This document shows, in pieces, positions 1 through 9,345 of a stretch of DNA of 20,724 bases. Position 1 is the first letter of the stretch. Each line of letters begins with the position of its first letter. Position numbers and translations under genes: made by a program. The DNA comes from Chara braunii (taxonomy: Eukaryota; Streptophyta; Charophyceae; Charales; Characeae): positions 1,474,192-1,494,915 of the forward strand of contig BFEA01000372.1 in assembly GCA_003427395.1 (NCBI GenBank), read 5' to 3'. Under the pieces are notes generated by a model. The model saw nothing but the letters and a program-made list of their open reading frames with translations, had not been told where the DNA came from and searched no databases.

Positions 1-959
1 GAGGGAGTCATTTCTTGTATCTTAAGTCCCCATTCTCCGGGTTTCCATGGAGCGGCTTCCGTCAAGATATCTTTCCATTCCTGTGGAATAAGGCTGACAA
101 TGTACCGGAGATTGGGTCCTCGTTTGTGGCATCCTTTCAGTTGGGAACTAATTTCCTGTTTTGTCTTCCATTCTTTCCTGTCCTCATTCCATATGTGAGC
201 GACTTTCCATATGCCGTTTTTGACCCAGGAGAGCCATCTGTGTTCTAAGAAAAGAGGGTTGTTGCCCTCATTTGTCACCCGTTGGTTCCTGAAGAGCGCT
301 TGCCTTAGTACTTCATCCTTAGATCTAGGTCTGTTGGACTTGTTAGGGATTATTTTTCTCCAGATTCGAAGTAGCGACGTCTAGTATGGAGTATCAGGCC
401 TATAACCCTCTAGCCTGGTGTCCCTCGTTCGATTTCTTCTGCCCGTGGCTATGGTTCAGTCTTCATTCATTACCCAGAACAGTCATGACATATCCTCTGG
501 TGAAGGCACCGGGGCCAGTGATCTGATGCTGTCCAGGGCTAATTTATGCCATGCGCTGTCTGGGTTCATCACAAGTTTGATGATCCACTTAATCTGTAGG
601 GCTTTTATTTCTGTCCCGGGGTCTATAATCCCTAGACCTCCCTTTAGCGGGCTCCTCGTGACATAGTGCCATGCGACTTGAGATATACTTTTCTCTTTGT
701 TGGGGCCTCCTGACCATATATAGAGCCTGGCTTTTCGGTTCAGTTCTTCGATAGAGTTATCTGGGATAGTCCACCACATCATTGAGAAGACCGAGGTGTC
801 AAGGACCAGGGCTCGTCTGATGAGGGACGTGAAGACATTGCCCCACCTTCCTAATTTGTTGATTTGTTTGGTCAGCATGTTCTGGCCCATTTGGGGCGCT
901 AGACCTTCTCTTGTCATGAATATACCAAGGTATCGGGTGGGGGTGTCTGGTGTCTCCCA

Positions 960-1905
960 AGCCATAGTTGCTTCCTCTCCTTGTTATAGCAAGGGGTCCT
1001 CATCTGATAGCCACCATCCTATTGTTTTCCCCCAATTGATCTTCATTTTTGAGGCCAATCTGAAAGCTTCCATTGCTTTAGCCAAAGTCCTGAACGACGA
1101 GTCGGTAGCTCTAATCAAGACAGTTAGGTCGTTCGCAAACATGATAGTTGTGGGGAAATCTATTTGGTGAGTTGAGCCTATGTTGGTGCTAGAGAGTCTT
1201 TGGATTGATGGGTCCTTGTGTAGGAATGATGCAATAGCTTCCATTACGAACAAAAAGATTGATGGGGCCAATGGATCCCCTTGTCGGACAGAGCGGGAAA
1301 TCGGGTAGCAGTCCGACAGAAGGCCGTTGACTTGGACACAACCCGTTGCATCTTTGTACAGTATTTGGCTCCATTTTCTGAAGTTCGGTCCAACTCTCAT
1401 TTTTTTCATGCTAGCTTCCATGAAATCCTAGTTAACTTGGTCATGGGCCTTTTCAAAATCGAAGAAGAGTATAGCAATATTTATTTTCCTCTCCCTAATC
1501 TTCCTTACCGCCTCATTTAGTGTCAGTACGTTCTCTAAGATGTATCGACCAGGGATGAAGCCTGTCTGATCAATGTGGAAGCATTTATTTGTGATTTTGG
1601 TGAGTCGGTTGGAGAGGGCCTTAGCCAGGATTTTATATGGAAATGTTAGGAGTGAGATTGGCCTATAGTTTTTAATGTCTTCTTTGTCGCCTTTTTTATA
1701 AAGTAGTGTAACCACACTGTTGCTGAGAAAGTTACTGAGCCCCCCCTTAGTCAAGCTATCGTTGTAATAGTTTAGCAGGTCCACTCCTAGAAGGGGCCAT
1801 AATTTTTCCCAAAATTCTTTCGTTAATCCGTCGATCCCAGGGGTCTTACCATTATTCATGCCTAGTAAGGCTTGGTGTAGCTCCTCAATTGTGATCGGTT
1901 TGTCT
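960..1905 (-). other. Reverse transcriptase domain of LINE A with FAND in place of FADD
   Basis: RT motifs in order on the minus strand: NNGKTPGIDGLTKEFW, VTLLYKKGDKEDIKNYRPIS, QTGFIPGRYI, FFDFEKAHDQV (first catalytic Asp present), SRSVRQGDPLAPS, FANDLTVLI and the RYLG box. The catalytic Y/F-x-D-D box reads F-A-N-D: the codon at 1131-1133 is AAC, so the first Asp of the pair is Asn. LINE B has FVDD here. A GAC-to-AAC change explains it. Stops at 1425 (Trp to TAG, by comparison with LINE B) and 984 also break the domain. Confidence 0.88.
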
Positions 1906-2465
1906 AGTGCCTCGACTTGTTCGGCTCTTATTGTTTGTTCCAGATAGTGAAGCATTTTTTGTCTTGCCTCCCTTGTGTTGGGAGGTATCGGTGTGAGGGT
2001 CTTTGAGTGATAGAGGTCCTTGTAGAAATTTTTGGCTATCTCTAACATCCCTTCGCTGTCTGATGTCACCATCTCCGAGGCCATTGTAGGTCTCAAACCT
2101 TCTATTGTGTTAGCTTTTGAGTTGGCCTTAATTCGGGCAAAGAAGTGTTTTGTCACTGAATCACTGAGCTCATATTCGCACATTCTGGCTCTTATTTGTA
2201 GGTCTTTTAAATCCCACCACCTCCAAATAGCCAGTTTCTCTCGTGCTTTCTCAAAGATGTCATTATACAATGGCGAGGAGGGGTTATTTATCAAGTTGGT
2301 TTCAACCAGTTTTAAAGCAAATTCTAGAGATTGTCTCCTTTGCTTCCTTATGGACGCGAGCTTTCTAGAGATTTTAGCCGCAGTGATTGAGAGGATGGAA
2401 CAAATTTTTTGGAACCAATCCCACCGGGACTCTGTACTCAAGTGTGCAGACCTTTGTCCCATTCA

Positions 2466-3404
2466 GCAGTCACATACCTCCTTTTGGAAGGTTTGGCCGA
2501 GTAGGAGGGAGTTGTTAAGCTTGTGGAAACTGACACCCTTTTTGACCACTTGGTTAAAGCATAGCACTAGCTCTATTGGTTTGTGGTCCAGCCCTGTGTA
2601 AGAGGCCAAAGGTAGTACCTCCACACCCTTAACTGCCCCCATCATTATTTCTGATACCAAGAAATAACCAATTCGTGAGAAGGCAGTGTGATGTGCATGA
2701 TTTTTCTTGACCAGGGTGAATGTTCTTTTAGTAGGGTGTAGGGTTCTGTATGGTTCTGCCAGATTGCGGTCCAACATCAATTCTTGAACCGGTATTGCTT
2801 CTGCTGAATTGACATTGTTGGAGGACCGAGATATACGGTCTGTTATCGGGTCCATGGTGGCATTCCAGTCGCCCGCCAAGATACAAGGGGTTAATGGTGG
2901 GATCAAATTTCTGAGATTTGCCAGAAAGGCCGTTCTTTCTGTAGTCGAATTTGGTGCATATATGTTAATCAGTATAAATTCCTCTTCTTTCCATTTAAGG
3001 TGTAGTAGGCACCATCTTCCTTCAGCCAGATCAACTTTCTTGTCTAGAATTGAACCTGCTTTGTATATGCGAGAGGATTTGGGAATCATGATTGCGGTCC
3101 CTTTGGAGCTTGTGGAGGGGTCTGATGACCATATTTCGTCTTTTAGGCCTCCTAGTTTCCTTGCCAGGAATGAGCGGATTCTGTTATGATCTATCGAAAA
3201 AGTGAGGTGAGTTTTTTGGAGTAGTAGAATATCCACTACTTTTATGTTCTCCGGTGTTATCCCTGACAGTAAATCGTTCAACTTTTCTTTTCTTTCCACT
3301 ATATTCCCAAGTCCATTGACATTCCAACTCTTAATGACAAGCCCTTGAGTTCTCCAATCAATGCGATCCCCTACCTCGTTGGCTCTTAGTCTATAGCTCT
3401 CCAT
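2466..3404 (-). other. APE-type endonuclease domain of LINE A, catalytic residues damaged
   Basis: Exonuclease-endonuclease-phosphatase fold region of ORF2. Visible motifs are SWNVNGL (Asn28), LLLQKTHL (Lys64), GDWNATMDP, FSRIGYFLVS and GLDHKPIE. The family normally has Glu in LQETH; here codon 3213-3215 reads Lys. The family normally has Asp in the R-I-D-Y-F motif; here codon 2667-2669 reads Gly. LINE B keeps Glu and Asp at the same places. The GDWNA motif and the terminal Asp-His pair are retained. Loss of the metal-binding Glu should abolish nicking, so this copy is inferred to be catalytically dead even ignoring its stops. Confidence 0.85.
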
Positions 3405-3422
3405 GGCTACTGTTGTACCAGG

Positions 3423-6164
3423 TCAGGGGGATTGGTTGGTAAGGGGGTGTCTAAGTTGGGGGTGGGGGGGGGCTTCCATGCTCACACCATCTCCTATTAC
3501 CTCCTGAATGGTCTTTGGTCCATTGTCCTCCGATGGGGAGAGAGAACCTTCTCTCTCAGTATCTGATCCGTCTATCTCCGTCTTTCTACCACCGTCAATT
3601 TCCAACTCAGGGTACAAATCCAGCTTTTCTCTTTCGTCATTCCCATCCTATGAGTTGCAGTCCGAAGCGTCACTTTTGTAGAATCTTTCACAATCAGTAA
3701 CGTATGCTCTTGCGTCCAGATCCTTATCCCCCTCCAGCAGTCCTGCTGTGACAATATGGGCAACGACTCTGGCCAACAACTCTATTGACACCCCTACGTC
3801 TGCTAGGATGTTGTAGGGAACCTCAACCACCGTTCTCCAAGGTTTCCTGATCATCTTGGTTCTGAGTTTTGCAAATTCCTGTTGACCTCGCTCGTGCTCT
3901 TCTGGACGCTCTCTGAGTCTTCATGCATGGAGGTGTCCCTCCTCCATAGCAACAGTCTCAAATACCCCCAATGGGGTTTCCGTCGTTATCTATTCCTTGA
4001 GCGCTTTGACGACATTCTCTCCTTCCACAAAGTGGGGGATTTTGAAGGATATGTCTGTTGCAATCTGCCATTCCTTTGCCTTTGCCACATACCTGGCTGC
4101 AATGAGTGGCCTAATATTTCTCAGGGTTCTACGAGCTGCTTTGGCCGACTCAGTCACCATTGGGGCTTTCCCATTTGCTATCTGTGTGATAGTGGTGATT
4201 TCCGGGGTGTATTCTTTGTTCCATTTTTTCAGTTTCTCCGTCTGAGACAGCGCTACTGCCACTTCCTTTTCGAGGAGATCACGTTCTGATTTCTCCTCTA
4301 TTTCTTCTTGTTCGTCATTGGAGTCCTTTCGTTTCTGGTTCTTGCCTACTTTCCTCGCCTTGGGTCGCATCTGGAAGTTATCTTTAGTTGTAGGGATGGT
4401 TTTGTCCTTGTCCTCTGTTCCCTGGTCTCTTGCTCTTTTCTTTTCCGCATATCTGAAAGCCGCGTACTCAGAAATTTCTTCTGCCTTTTCCTTTTTGAGC
4501 ATTTCGTACTAATTAGAGGAGTTCCTGATCCCCGCAATGGCCTCCTTTCCATTCACCTGAGGCCTCTCTGCGTGTTTAAGGTAGGCTACCCGGACATCAA
4601 ACGCATGTTCCCGTTCCCTTTTTGCCTTTTCCACATATTCTCTGAGTCGGGCCAATGATTGCCTGGATCGATCATCCTCGTCTGTGGAATCAGCGTCTGG
4701 TGCACTGCTCCTCCCTTCCCGTTCCCCATCTGCCTTTCCCCCTTGTCAGATCCGAATCCATTGTTGCTTCTGTCATTTTCACTTCCTTCCCTTCTTTAGA
4801 CTCCCTTGCTTTCCTTCTTTTTGGCCCCATCTCCTTCTACAAATGTCTGCAATCCCCGTGTAACGATCACTTGTTATCAATCTGTGTTTTATCCCTCCTT
4901 TTGTATGTCTGCAATTCCGCTTGTTTTAGTGCCTCCCTGAATACCGTTGGTTCCTTGTTATATTCTTGCTCAATATGTTCCCTTATGGTGTCTAGATCAC
5001 ACAGCAGATCTTCCCTTGCCTTCTCTTCCCTGATTACGCGCGAGTCCGTGATGGGATTAGTGTTGATTTTCGTCGGGTTTCCTTTTACTTTCCCCGTTGC
5101 TTTCTTTTGCCATCTGCTGTCCACTGGGGGGAAAATGTCCGTTTTTTTGACGGATGGTGTTTGATCCGCGAAATGTCACACCTAGTCGGGTTCATCCATA
5201 TTATCATCAAAGACCTATCCGTCATAGCATGAGTCCGCTTCGAACCATATTCCAGGCGCATCTTCCACCTCCACCAGCATGTTTGGTGGAAGCTTTCGTT
5301 CTTTCGATTGTTTCGGGAACTTTGGGCAGGAAGGATCAGTTCCTAGGTGTCCCCGCTCTCTGCCGCGGAAACAGATGGGTGAGGTTCTAGTTGATATCCT
5401 AACCTTTACCAGCCTGTTTTCTGTCTGGAATTTCCAGGCCGGTGGGAAGACTGGGGGGTCATCTGTCTGGACGTCAAGGATCGTTGTCATGGTTCCGCAG
5501 TGCGGAGCCAAAAATTCTGGCGTCGGTAGAATCCATTTTAGGATCTTGTTCGCTGTATACTGTCTCTCAAGTCTATCGACCAACATACCATGAAAACTAG
5601 GCTGAATGTTATCAAACTGGACCCATAAGTTTTCCTTCAGCAAAGTTGTTTGTAGGAGACTGCGAATACTGGGTTTTGTCTTTGAACTGTCAGTTTTTTC
5701 CATCTAGTGATGGTGCAAACTGATCTGTGACAGTTTCTGGATTGCATTTCGGCTGCGATCCGTGCATGATCCTCATGGATAAAGATTACCATGATGTTGT
5801 TCCGTCCCAAGCTCTGCAATGAGTAGGTGTCCCCAATCTGCTTGAGTTTCGGTTCCTTTCTGATTGTGTTAATTATCCATTTCCTCTTCTCTGTTGGTTG
5901 GAGATCCGCGCAGTGTCGTGCAAAGTTGAACACTACTCCATGTTTTCCATGCAGATCGTCCAGTTCGGCGATCTTTTCTTCTGGGTATTTCCAGATGATC
6001 ACCTCCTCTTCTTTGCCGTCTATTATCTATTTTTCGGTTGACTCGATTCCTTGAACCTTCGTCTTCTCTATCAAGCATTTGAGAGCTTCGTTGTCGATGA
6101 TATTGACTGTTTTTTCCAGTACCGATTGATCAGTCGGACCCGTGCCTTGGGTTAGATTAGCCAT
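3423..6164 (-). pseudogene. LINE A ORF1 pseudogene (gag-like, zinc-knuckle protein)
   Basis: The RNA-binding first ORF of LINE A. The start is the ATG at 6164 (MANLTQGTGPTDQS), chosen because it is in frame with the conserved WKYPEEKIAELDDL block. Frame 1 runs 6164 to about 5700 with a TAG at 6027-6029. A shift near the T6 run at 5694-5699 leads to frame 2, which runs to 4867 with stops at 5215, 5182 and 5176 (5215 replaces a Trp kept in LINE B). A second shift between 4867 and about 4746 leads to frame 3, which runs to the TGA at 3423-3425 with stops at 4509, 3990, 3921 and 3648. Order of parts: WKYPEE block, VQFDN block, decayed knuckle (5326-5373), Lys/Glu-rich linker, acidic charged helical region (about 4740-4350) and a conserved C-terminal region around WRTVVEVPYNIL (about 3840). 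About 913 codons. The architecture recalls DUF4283 plus zf-CCHC proteins of plant LINEs, but I cannot confirm that family. Confidence 0.82.
5326..5373 (-). other. Decayed CCHC zinc knuckle in LINE A ORF1
   Basis: The stretch reads C-F-R-G-R-E-R-G-H followed by six residues and C. A working knuckle is C-x2-C-x4-H-x4-C, as LINE B has. Here the second Cys is Gly (codon 5362-5364) and the last spacing is six, not four. Zinc binding is inferred to be lost. Confidence 0.75.
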
Positions 6165-6375
6165 CTTCCAATGTGATTAGCCCAACCCTCTCTCGCTATC
6201 ACAATCTTTTTCCAGGGGTCAGAAGAGAGGGTAGTAAGTGTCGTAAGATGATCTTACGGAGGCCGTCGTTAAAGGGGTGGGTCTGCCTAGAAGGGGTAGA
6301 AATGGGCTTCATATGAGATGGGGGGGCGGGGGCAGGATTGGTTGGACCAGGTGAAAGCGTCCTGGGTCGTGGCGT
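6165..6375 (-). other. Probable 5' leader of LINE A
   Basis: Non-repetitive DNA between the ORF1 start of LINE A and the minisatellite. No ORF is supported. It contains a 17-nt perfect inverted repeat at 6242-6258 (two 8-nt arms around one base). Whether the true 5' end of the element lies here or inside the minisatellite cannot be told from one copy. Confidence 0.4.
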
Positions 6376-6670
6376 AGGATCAGGATCGGGGTGGGTGGGT
6401 GTTGGAGTTGGATGGGGTTGGAGTTGGATGGGGTTGGAGTCGGGCGAAAGTTGAGGTGGGTCGGGATCGGGGGTGAGGTGGGAGCGGGTGGAATTCGAGG
6501 TGGGTTGGGGTCAAAGTGGGTCGGGATCGGGTGGGAGTCGAAGTAGGTTGGGATTGGGATCGGGAGGGAGTTGAAGTGAGTTGGGATCGGGGTCGGTTGG
6601 GAGTCGACGTGGGATCGGGTCGGAGTCGAAATGGGCCAGGATCGGTATCAGGAGGGAATCAAAGCGGGTT

Positions 6671-7388
6671 GGGATCGGGGGCAAAGTGGGGGCGGGTGGG
6701 AGTCGAGGTGAGTTGGGATCGAAGTGGGTCGGTATCGGGGGCGAAGTGGGAGCCGGTGGGAGTCGAGGTGAGTCGGGATCAAAGCGGATCGGGGTCGGGA
6801 GGGAGTGGAAAGGTGTTGGGATTGGGATCGGGTGGGAGTCGAAGTGGGTTGGGATCGGGATCGGATGGGAGTCGAAGTGGGATCGGGTAAGAGTCGAGAT
6901 GGGCTGGGATTGAGACCGGGGGGAAATCAAAGTGGGTTGGGACCAGAGGCGAAGTGAGGGCGGGTGGGAATCGAGGTGAACTGGGATCGAAGCGGGTCGG
7001 GATCGGGGGCGAGGTGGGAGCGGGTGGGAGTCGAGGTGAGTTGGGATCGAAGTGGGTCAGGATGGGGGGCAAAGTGAGAGCGGGCGTGAGTCGGGGTGAG
7101 TTAGGATCGAGTGGGTTGGGATCGGGTGGGAGTCGAAGTGGGTTGGGATTGGGATCGGGTAGGAGTCGAAGTGAGCTGGGATCAGGGTCGGGAGGGAATC
7201 GAAGTGGGTCGGGATCGGGGGCGAAGTGAGGGCGGGTGGGAATCGAGGTGATTGGGATTGAAGTGGGTCAGAAACGGGGGCGAGGTGGGAGCGGACAGGA
7301 GTCGAGGTGAGTTGGGATCGAAGTGGGTCGGGATGGGGGGCAAAGTGGGAGTGGGTGCGAGTCGAGGTGAGTTAGGATCGAAGTGGAT
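6671..7388. repeat. 60-bp monomers arranged in a higher-order repeat of about 270 bp
   Basis: Clear 60-bp units begin at 6671 and 6731, then 6939, 6999 and 7059, then 7211, 7270 and 7330. Each cluster is followed by 27/33-bp units, so the clusters recur at 268 and 272 bp. Each 60-bp unit has at least four GGG runs separated by seven or fewer bases, which meets the usual G-quadruplex pattern on the plus strand. Confidence 0.8.
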
Positions 7389-8652
7389 TGGGATCGGGTG
7401 GGAGTCGAAGTGGGTTGGGATTAGGATCGGATAGGAGTCGAAGTGGGTTGGGGCCGGAATTGAAGTTCGAAGTCGGACGGGATCGGGGTAGAGATGGGAT
7501 CGGGTGGAAGTTGAAATGAGTCAGGATCGGGAGTCGAAGAGTGGGAGGTGAACGGGTGGGAATCAAAGTGGTTGGGGATCAGAATCGAGTGGAAGTCGAA
7601 GTGGGTCGGGATCGGGTGGGAGTAGAAGTGGGTAGGGATTGGGGCCGGGGTGAAGTGGGTTGGGGTCGGGATCGAAGACGACGTGGGTTGGAGTCGGGGT
7701 CGGGTAGGGGTCGAAATGGGATCGATTGGGAATCGAGGTGGGTTGGGATTGGGATTGGGAGGGAGTGGAAGTGAGTTGGGGGCGGGGTCGAGATGGGGAT
7801 GGGTGGGTCGGATGGGATCTAGTGAAAGTTGAAGAGGGTTGGGATCAAAGGGTAGGGGTCGAAGTGATTCGGGTTGTGGCGAGATGGGATTGTGTTGCAG
7901 TTGCGGGATGAGATCGGAGGAGACGGGCTGGAATGGGACCGGGACGGGAAGGGGAACGGAGTCGGTGCGGAAGGGGGCGTGTGGTAGAATGAAGACGGGA
8001 TCGGGACCGGGATCGAAGTGGATCGGGATCGGGTGGGAGTCTAAGTGGGTTGGGATTAGGATCGGATAGGAGTCGAAGTGGGTTGGGGTCGGAATTGAAG
8101 TCGAGGTGGGACGGGATCGGGGTAGAGATGGGATCGGGTGGAAGTTGAAGTGAGTCAGGATCAGGAGTCGAAGAGTGGGAAGTGAACGGGTGGGAATCAA
8201 AGTGGTTGGGGATTGGGATCGAGTGGAAGTCGAAGTGGGTCGGGATCGGGTGGGAGTAGAATTGGGTAGGGATTGGGGCCGGGTTGAAGTGGGTTGGGGT
8301 CGGGATCAAAGACGACATGGGTTGGAGTCGGGATCAGCTAGGGGTCGAAATGGGATCGATTGGGAGTCGAGGTGGATTGGGATTGGGATTGGGAGGGAGT
8401 CGAAGTGAGTTCGGGGCGGGGTCGAGATGGGGATGGGTGGGTCAGATGGGATCTGGTGAAAGTTGATGAGGGTTGGGACCGAAGGGTAGGGGTCGAAGTG
8501 ACTCGGGTTGTGGCGAGATGGGATTGTGTTGCGGTTGCAGGATGAGATCGGAGGAGACGGGCTGGAACGGAACTGGGACGGGAAGGGGAACGGAGTCAGT
8601 GCGAGAGGGGGCGCGTGGTAGAATGAAAAAGGGATCAGGACCGGGATCGAAG
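7376..8652. repeat. Tandem duplication of about 634 bp within the minisatellite
   Basis: Two long direct copies, about 7376-8010 and 8011-8652, offset by 634-635 bp at several anchors (for example 7421 against 8056, 7881 against 8515, 8009 against 8643). The copies include non-monomer sequence such as GAGATGGGATTGTGTTGC and GGGAACGGAGTC, so this is a segmental tandem duplication and not just chance repeat phasing. Scattered substitutions and small indels separate the copies. Confidence 0.88.
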
Positions 8653-9274
8653 AGGGAGCTATATGGGGGCCGAGATCGAGGTAGGACAAGGACTTCGGAA
8701 GTGGTGGAGCGCGATCGGCTCAGAGTGGGAAACCGGACTTGGGACGGAAATGGGGCAGAGTGGGGTCCGGATAGGGACGAGATATGGATGGGGGGAACAA
8801 GAAGGGACCGGGGTGGGTTAGTGGGGCGTTGGGGAAGAGGAAGGGAAGCATTTAGCTCTCACTCGAGTGAGATCTTGATTCTCGGCCGGTCTGTCTTTGA
8901 CGATCAGATAGCTACGATGGCGAAGCATGGAGGAAGATTCTTCAAGGACTCGGTGATGGTTCCTCGGCGACGGCTGATGGTCTCCTTCTTGCCTTGTGGA
9001 AGTGCAACTCCTGTACTTGGGGCTTCGCTGGCTGATGATGCGGGCGTCCTCTGAAGACTACTGCAGTCCGTTAGCAGGACATCGAGCCCCTTCTTCACTG
9101 TACTTTTCGACGGATCTCGGATGAGATCACGGCTACCCTCGGCTCGTATGTGAGGCGCGTGCACGTGGCACCGTTCTGGACGAGGCGCGCGCGCATGCGC
9201 GCACATGTAGTCTTACAACTATGGCTGGATGGGTCTCGTGACGGTTGCCCCTGCGGGCGACGAGCGTCGAGTGG
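8653..9274. other. Unassigned stretch right of the minisatellite
   Basis: The G-rich bias fades across 8653-8850 into mixed sequence. Reading frames here (a plus-strand frame ending at 9054 and a minus-strand one from 9206) show no recognisable domain and are probably chance. A 14-nt perfect palindrome, GCGCGCATGCGCGC, sits at 9189-9202 inside an alternating CG tract. Confidence 0.5.
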
Positions 9275-9345
9275 GGATACGGGCCTAGCGCAGTGTTGTG
9301 CTAACTGAGCGGCGCGGTCGCGTAGTTCGACCCAGCATGAAAAAA
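9275..9345 (+). mobile_element. Possible tRNA-like SINE head (A and B box)
   Basis: TAGCGCAGTGTTGTGCTA at 9286-9303 resembles a tRNA D arm with a 4-bp stem (TAGC/GCTA) and an AGTG-type loop, fitting a pol III A box. AGTTCGACCC at 9324-9333 fits a B box. The 38-nt spacing between them is tRNA-like. The T stem pairs poorly and there is no clear acceptor stem, so this is not a functional tRNA; a degenerate SINE or tRNA relic is the better reading. The 3' end is not defined. Confidence 0.35.

Larger units (their letters stand above)
1..3404 (-). pseudogene. LINE A ORF2 pseudogene (endonuclease + reverse transcriptase), truncated by window edge
   Basis: In a live element this protein nicks target DNA and reverse-transcribes the element RNA at the nick (target-primed reverse transcription). 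The start is the ATG at 3404, which opens MESYRLRANEV and lies just before the endonuclease motif SWNVNGL; it falls 18 nt after the ORF1 stop. One frame runs from 3404 to position 1, interrupted by stops at 2463-2465, 1425-1427, 984-986, 483-485, 456-458 and 381-383. No frameshift is needed. Order of domains: endonuclease (residues 1 to about 280), linker, RT (about 500-800), thumb and C-terminal region. Below 381 the frame is open to the window edge and aligns with LINE B between the RT and the zf-RVT motif (LRQALF against LRQPLF; IPQEW in both). Three stops (1425, 456, 381) replace a Trp present in LINE B. Confidence 0.9.
1..6375 (-). mobile_element. LINE A: degenerate plant-type non-LTR retrotransposon, 3' end outside window
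   Basis: Read on the minus strand, this is a two-ORF LINE: a 5' leader, ORF1 starting at 6164, ORF2 starting at 3404, and coding sequence still open at position 1, so the 3' part and poly(A) tail are off the left edge. ORF1 carries a decayed CCHC knuckle and ORF2 carries APE-endonuclease and reverse-transcriptase motifs. Every segment aligns by eye, in order, to LINE B at 10.1-17.9 kb. ORF2 stays in one frame throughout but has six in-frame stops. ORF1 has two frameshifts and at least eight stops. The 5' boundary is not visible; I placed it where the G-rich minisatellite begins, which is a guess. The element cannot encode its own proteins. Confidence 0.9.
6376..8652. repeat. G-rich compound minisatellite (27/33/60-bp monomers)
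   Basis: About 2.3 kb of diverged tandem repeats made of blocks such as GGGATCGGGTGGGAGTCGAA and GAAGTGGGTT. The basic lengths I can count are 27, 33 and 60 bp. The plus strand is extremely purine- and G-rich, with GGG runs every few bases. It opens near 6376 with a related GTTGGAGTTGGATGGG direct repeat at about 6400-6435. Because the monomers are multiples of three and lack stop codons, long Pro-rich reading frames appear on the minus strand; these are by-products of the repeat and not genes. It lies between the 5' ends of LINE A and LINE B. Confidence 0.93.

Noticed and set aside
3882-5390. Hydrophobic Phe/Leu/Ser-rich plus-strand frames across LINE A ORF1
   Set aside because: They are the antisense of the Lys/Glu-rich ORF1; the membrane-protein look is an artefact of reading the opposite strand.
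6671-7388. CRISPR-like regular repeats
   Set aside because: There are no unique spacers; the units are contiguous diverged tandem repeats in a eukaryotic context.
6511-8689. Long Pro/His/Phe-rich reading frames on the minus strand (for example 7421-8200, 259 codons)
   Set aside because: They arise from stop-free repeat monomers whose lengths are multiples of three. Frames on the other strand are similarly open, and composition follows the repeat exactly.
8473-9054. 193-codon plus-strand reading frame
   Set aside because: It starts inside the minisatellite and has no motif; the part outside the repeat is short and unsupported.
9189-9202. 14-nt CG-rich palindrome as a regulatory site
   Set aside because: It is a real palindrome, but nothing around it supports an operator or promoter; recorded only in the unassigned stretch.
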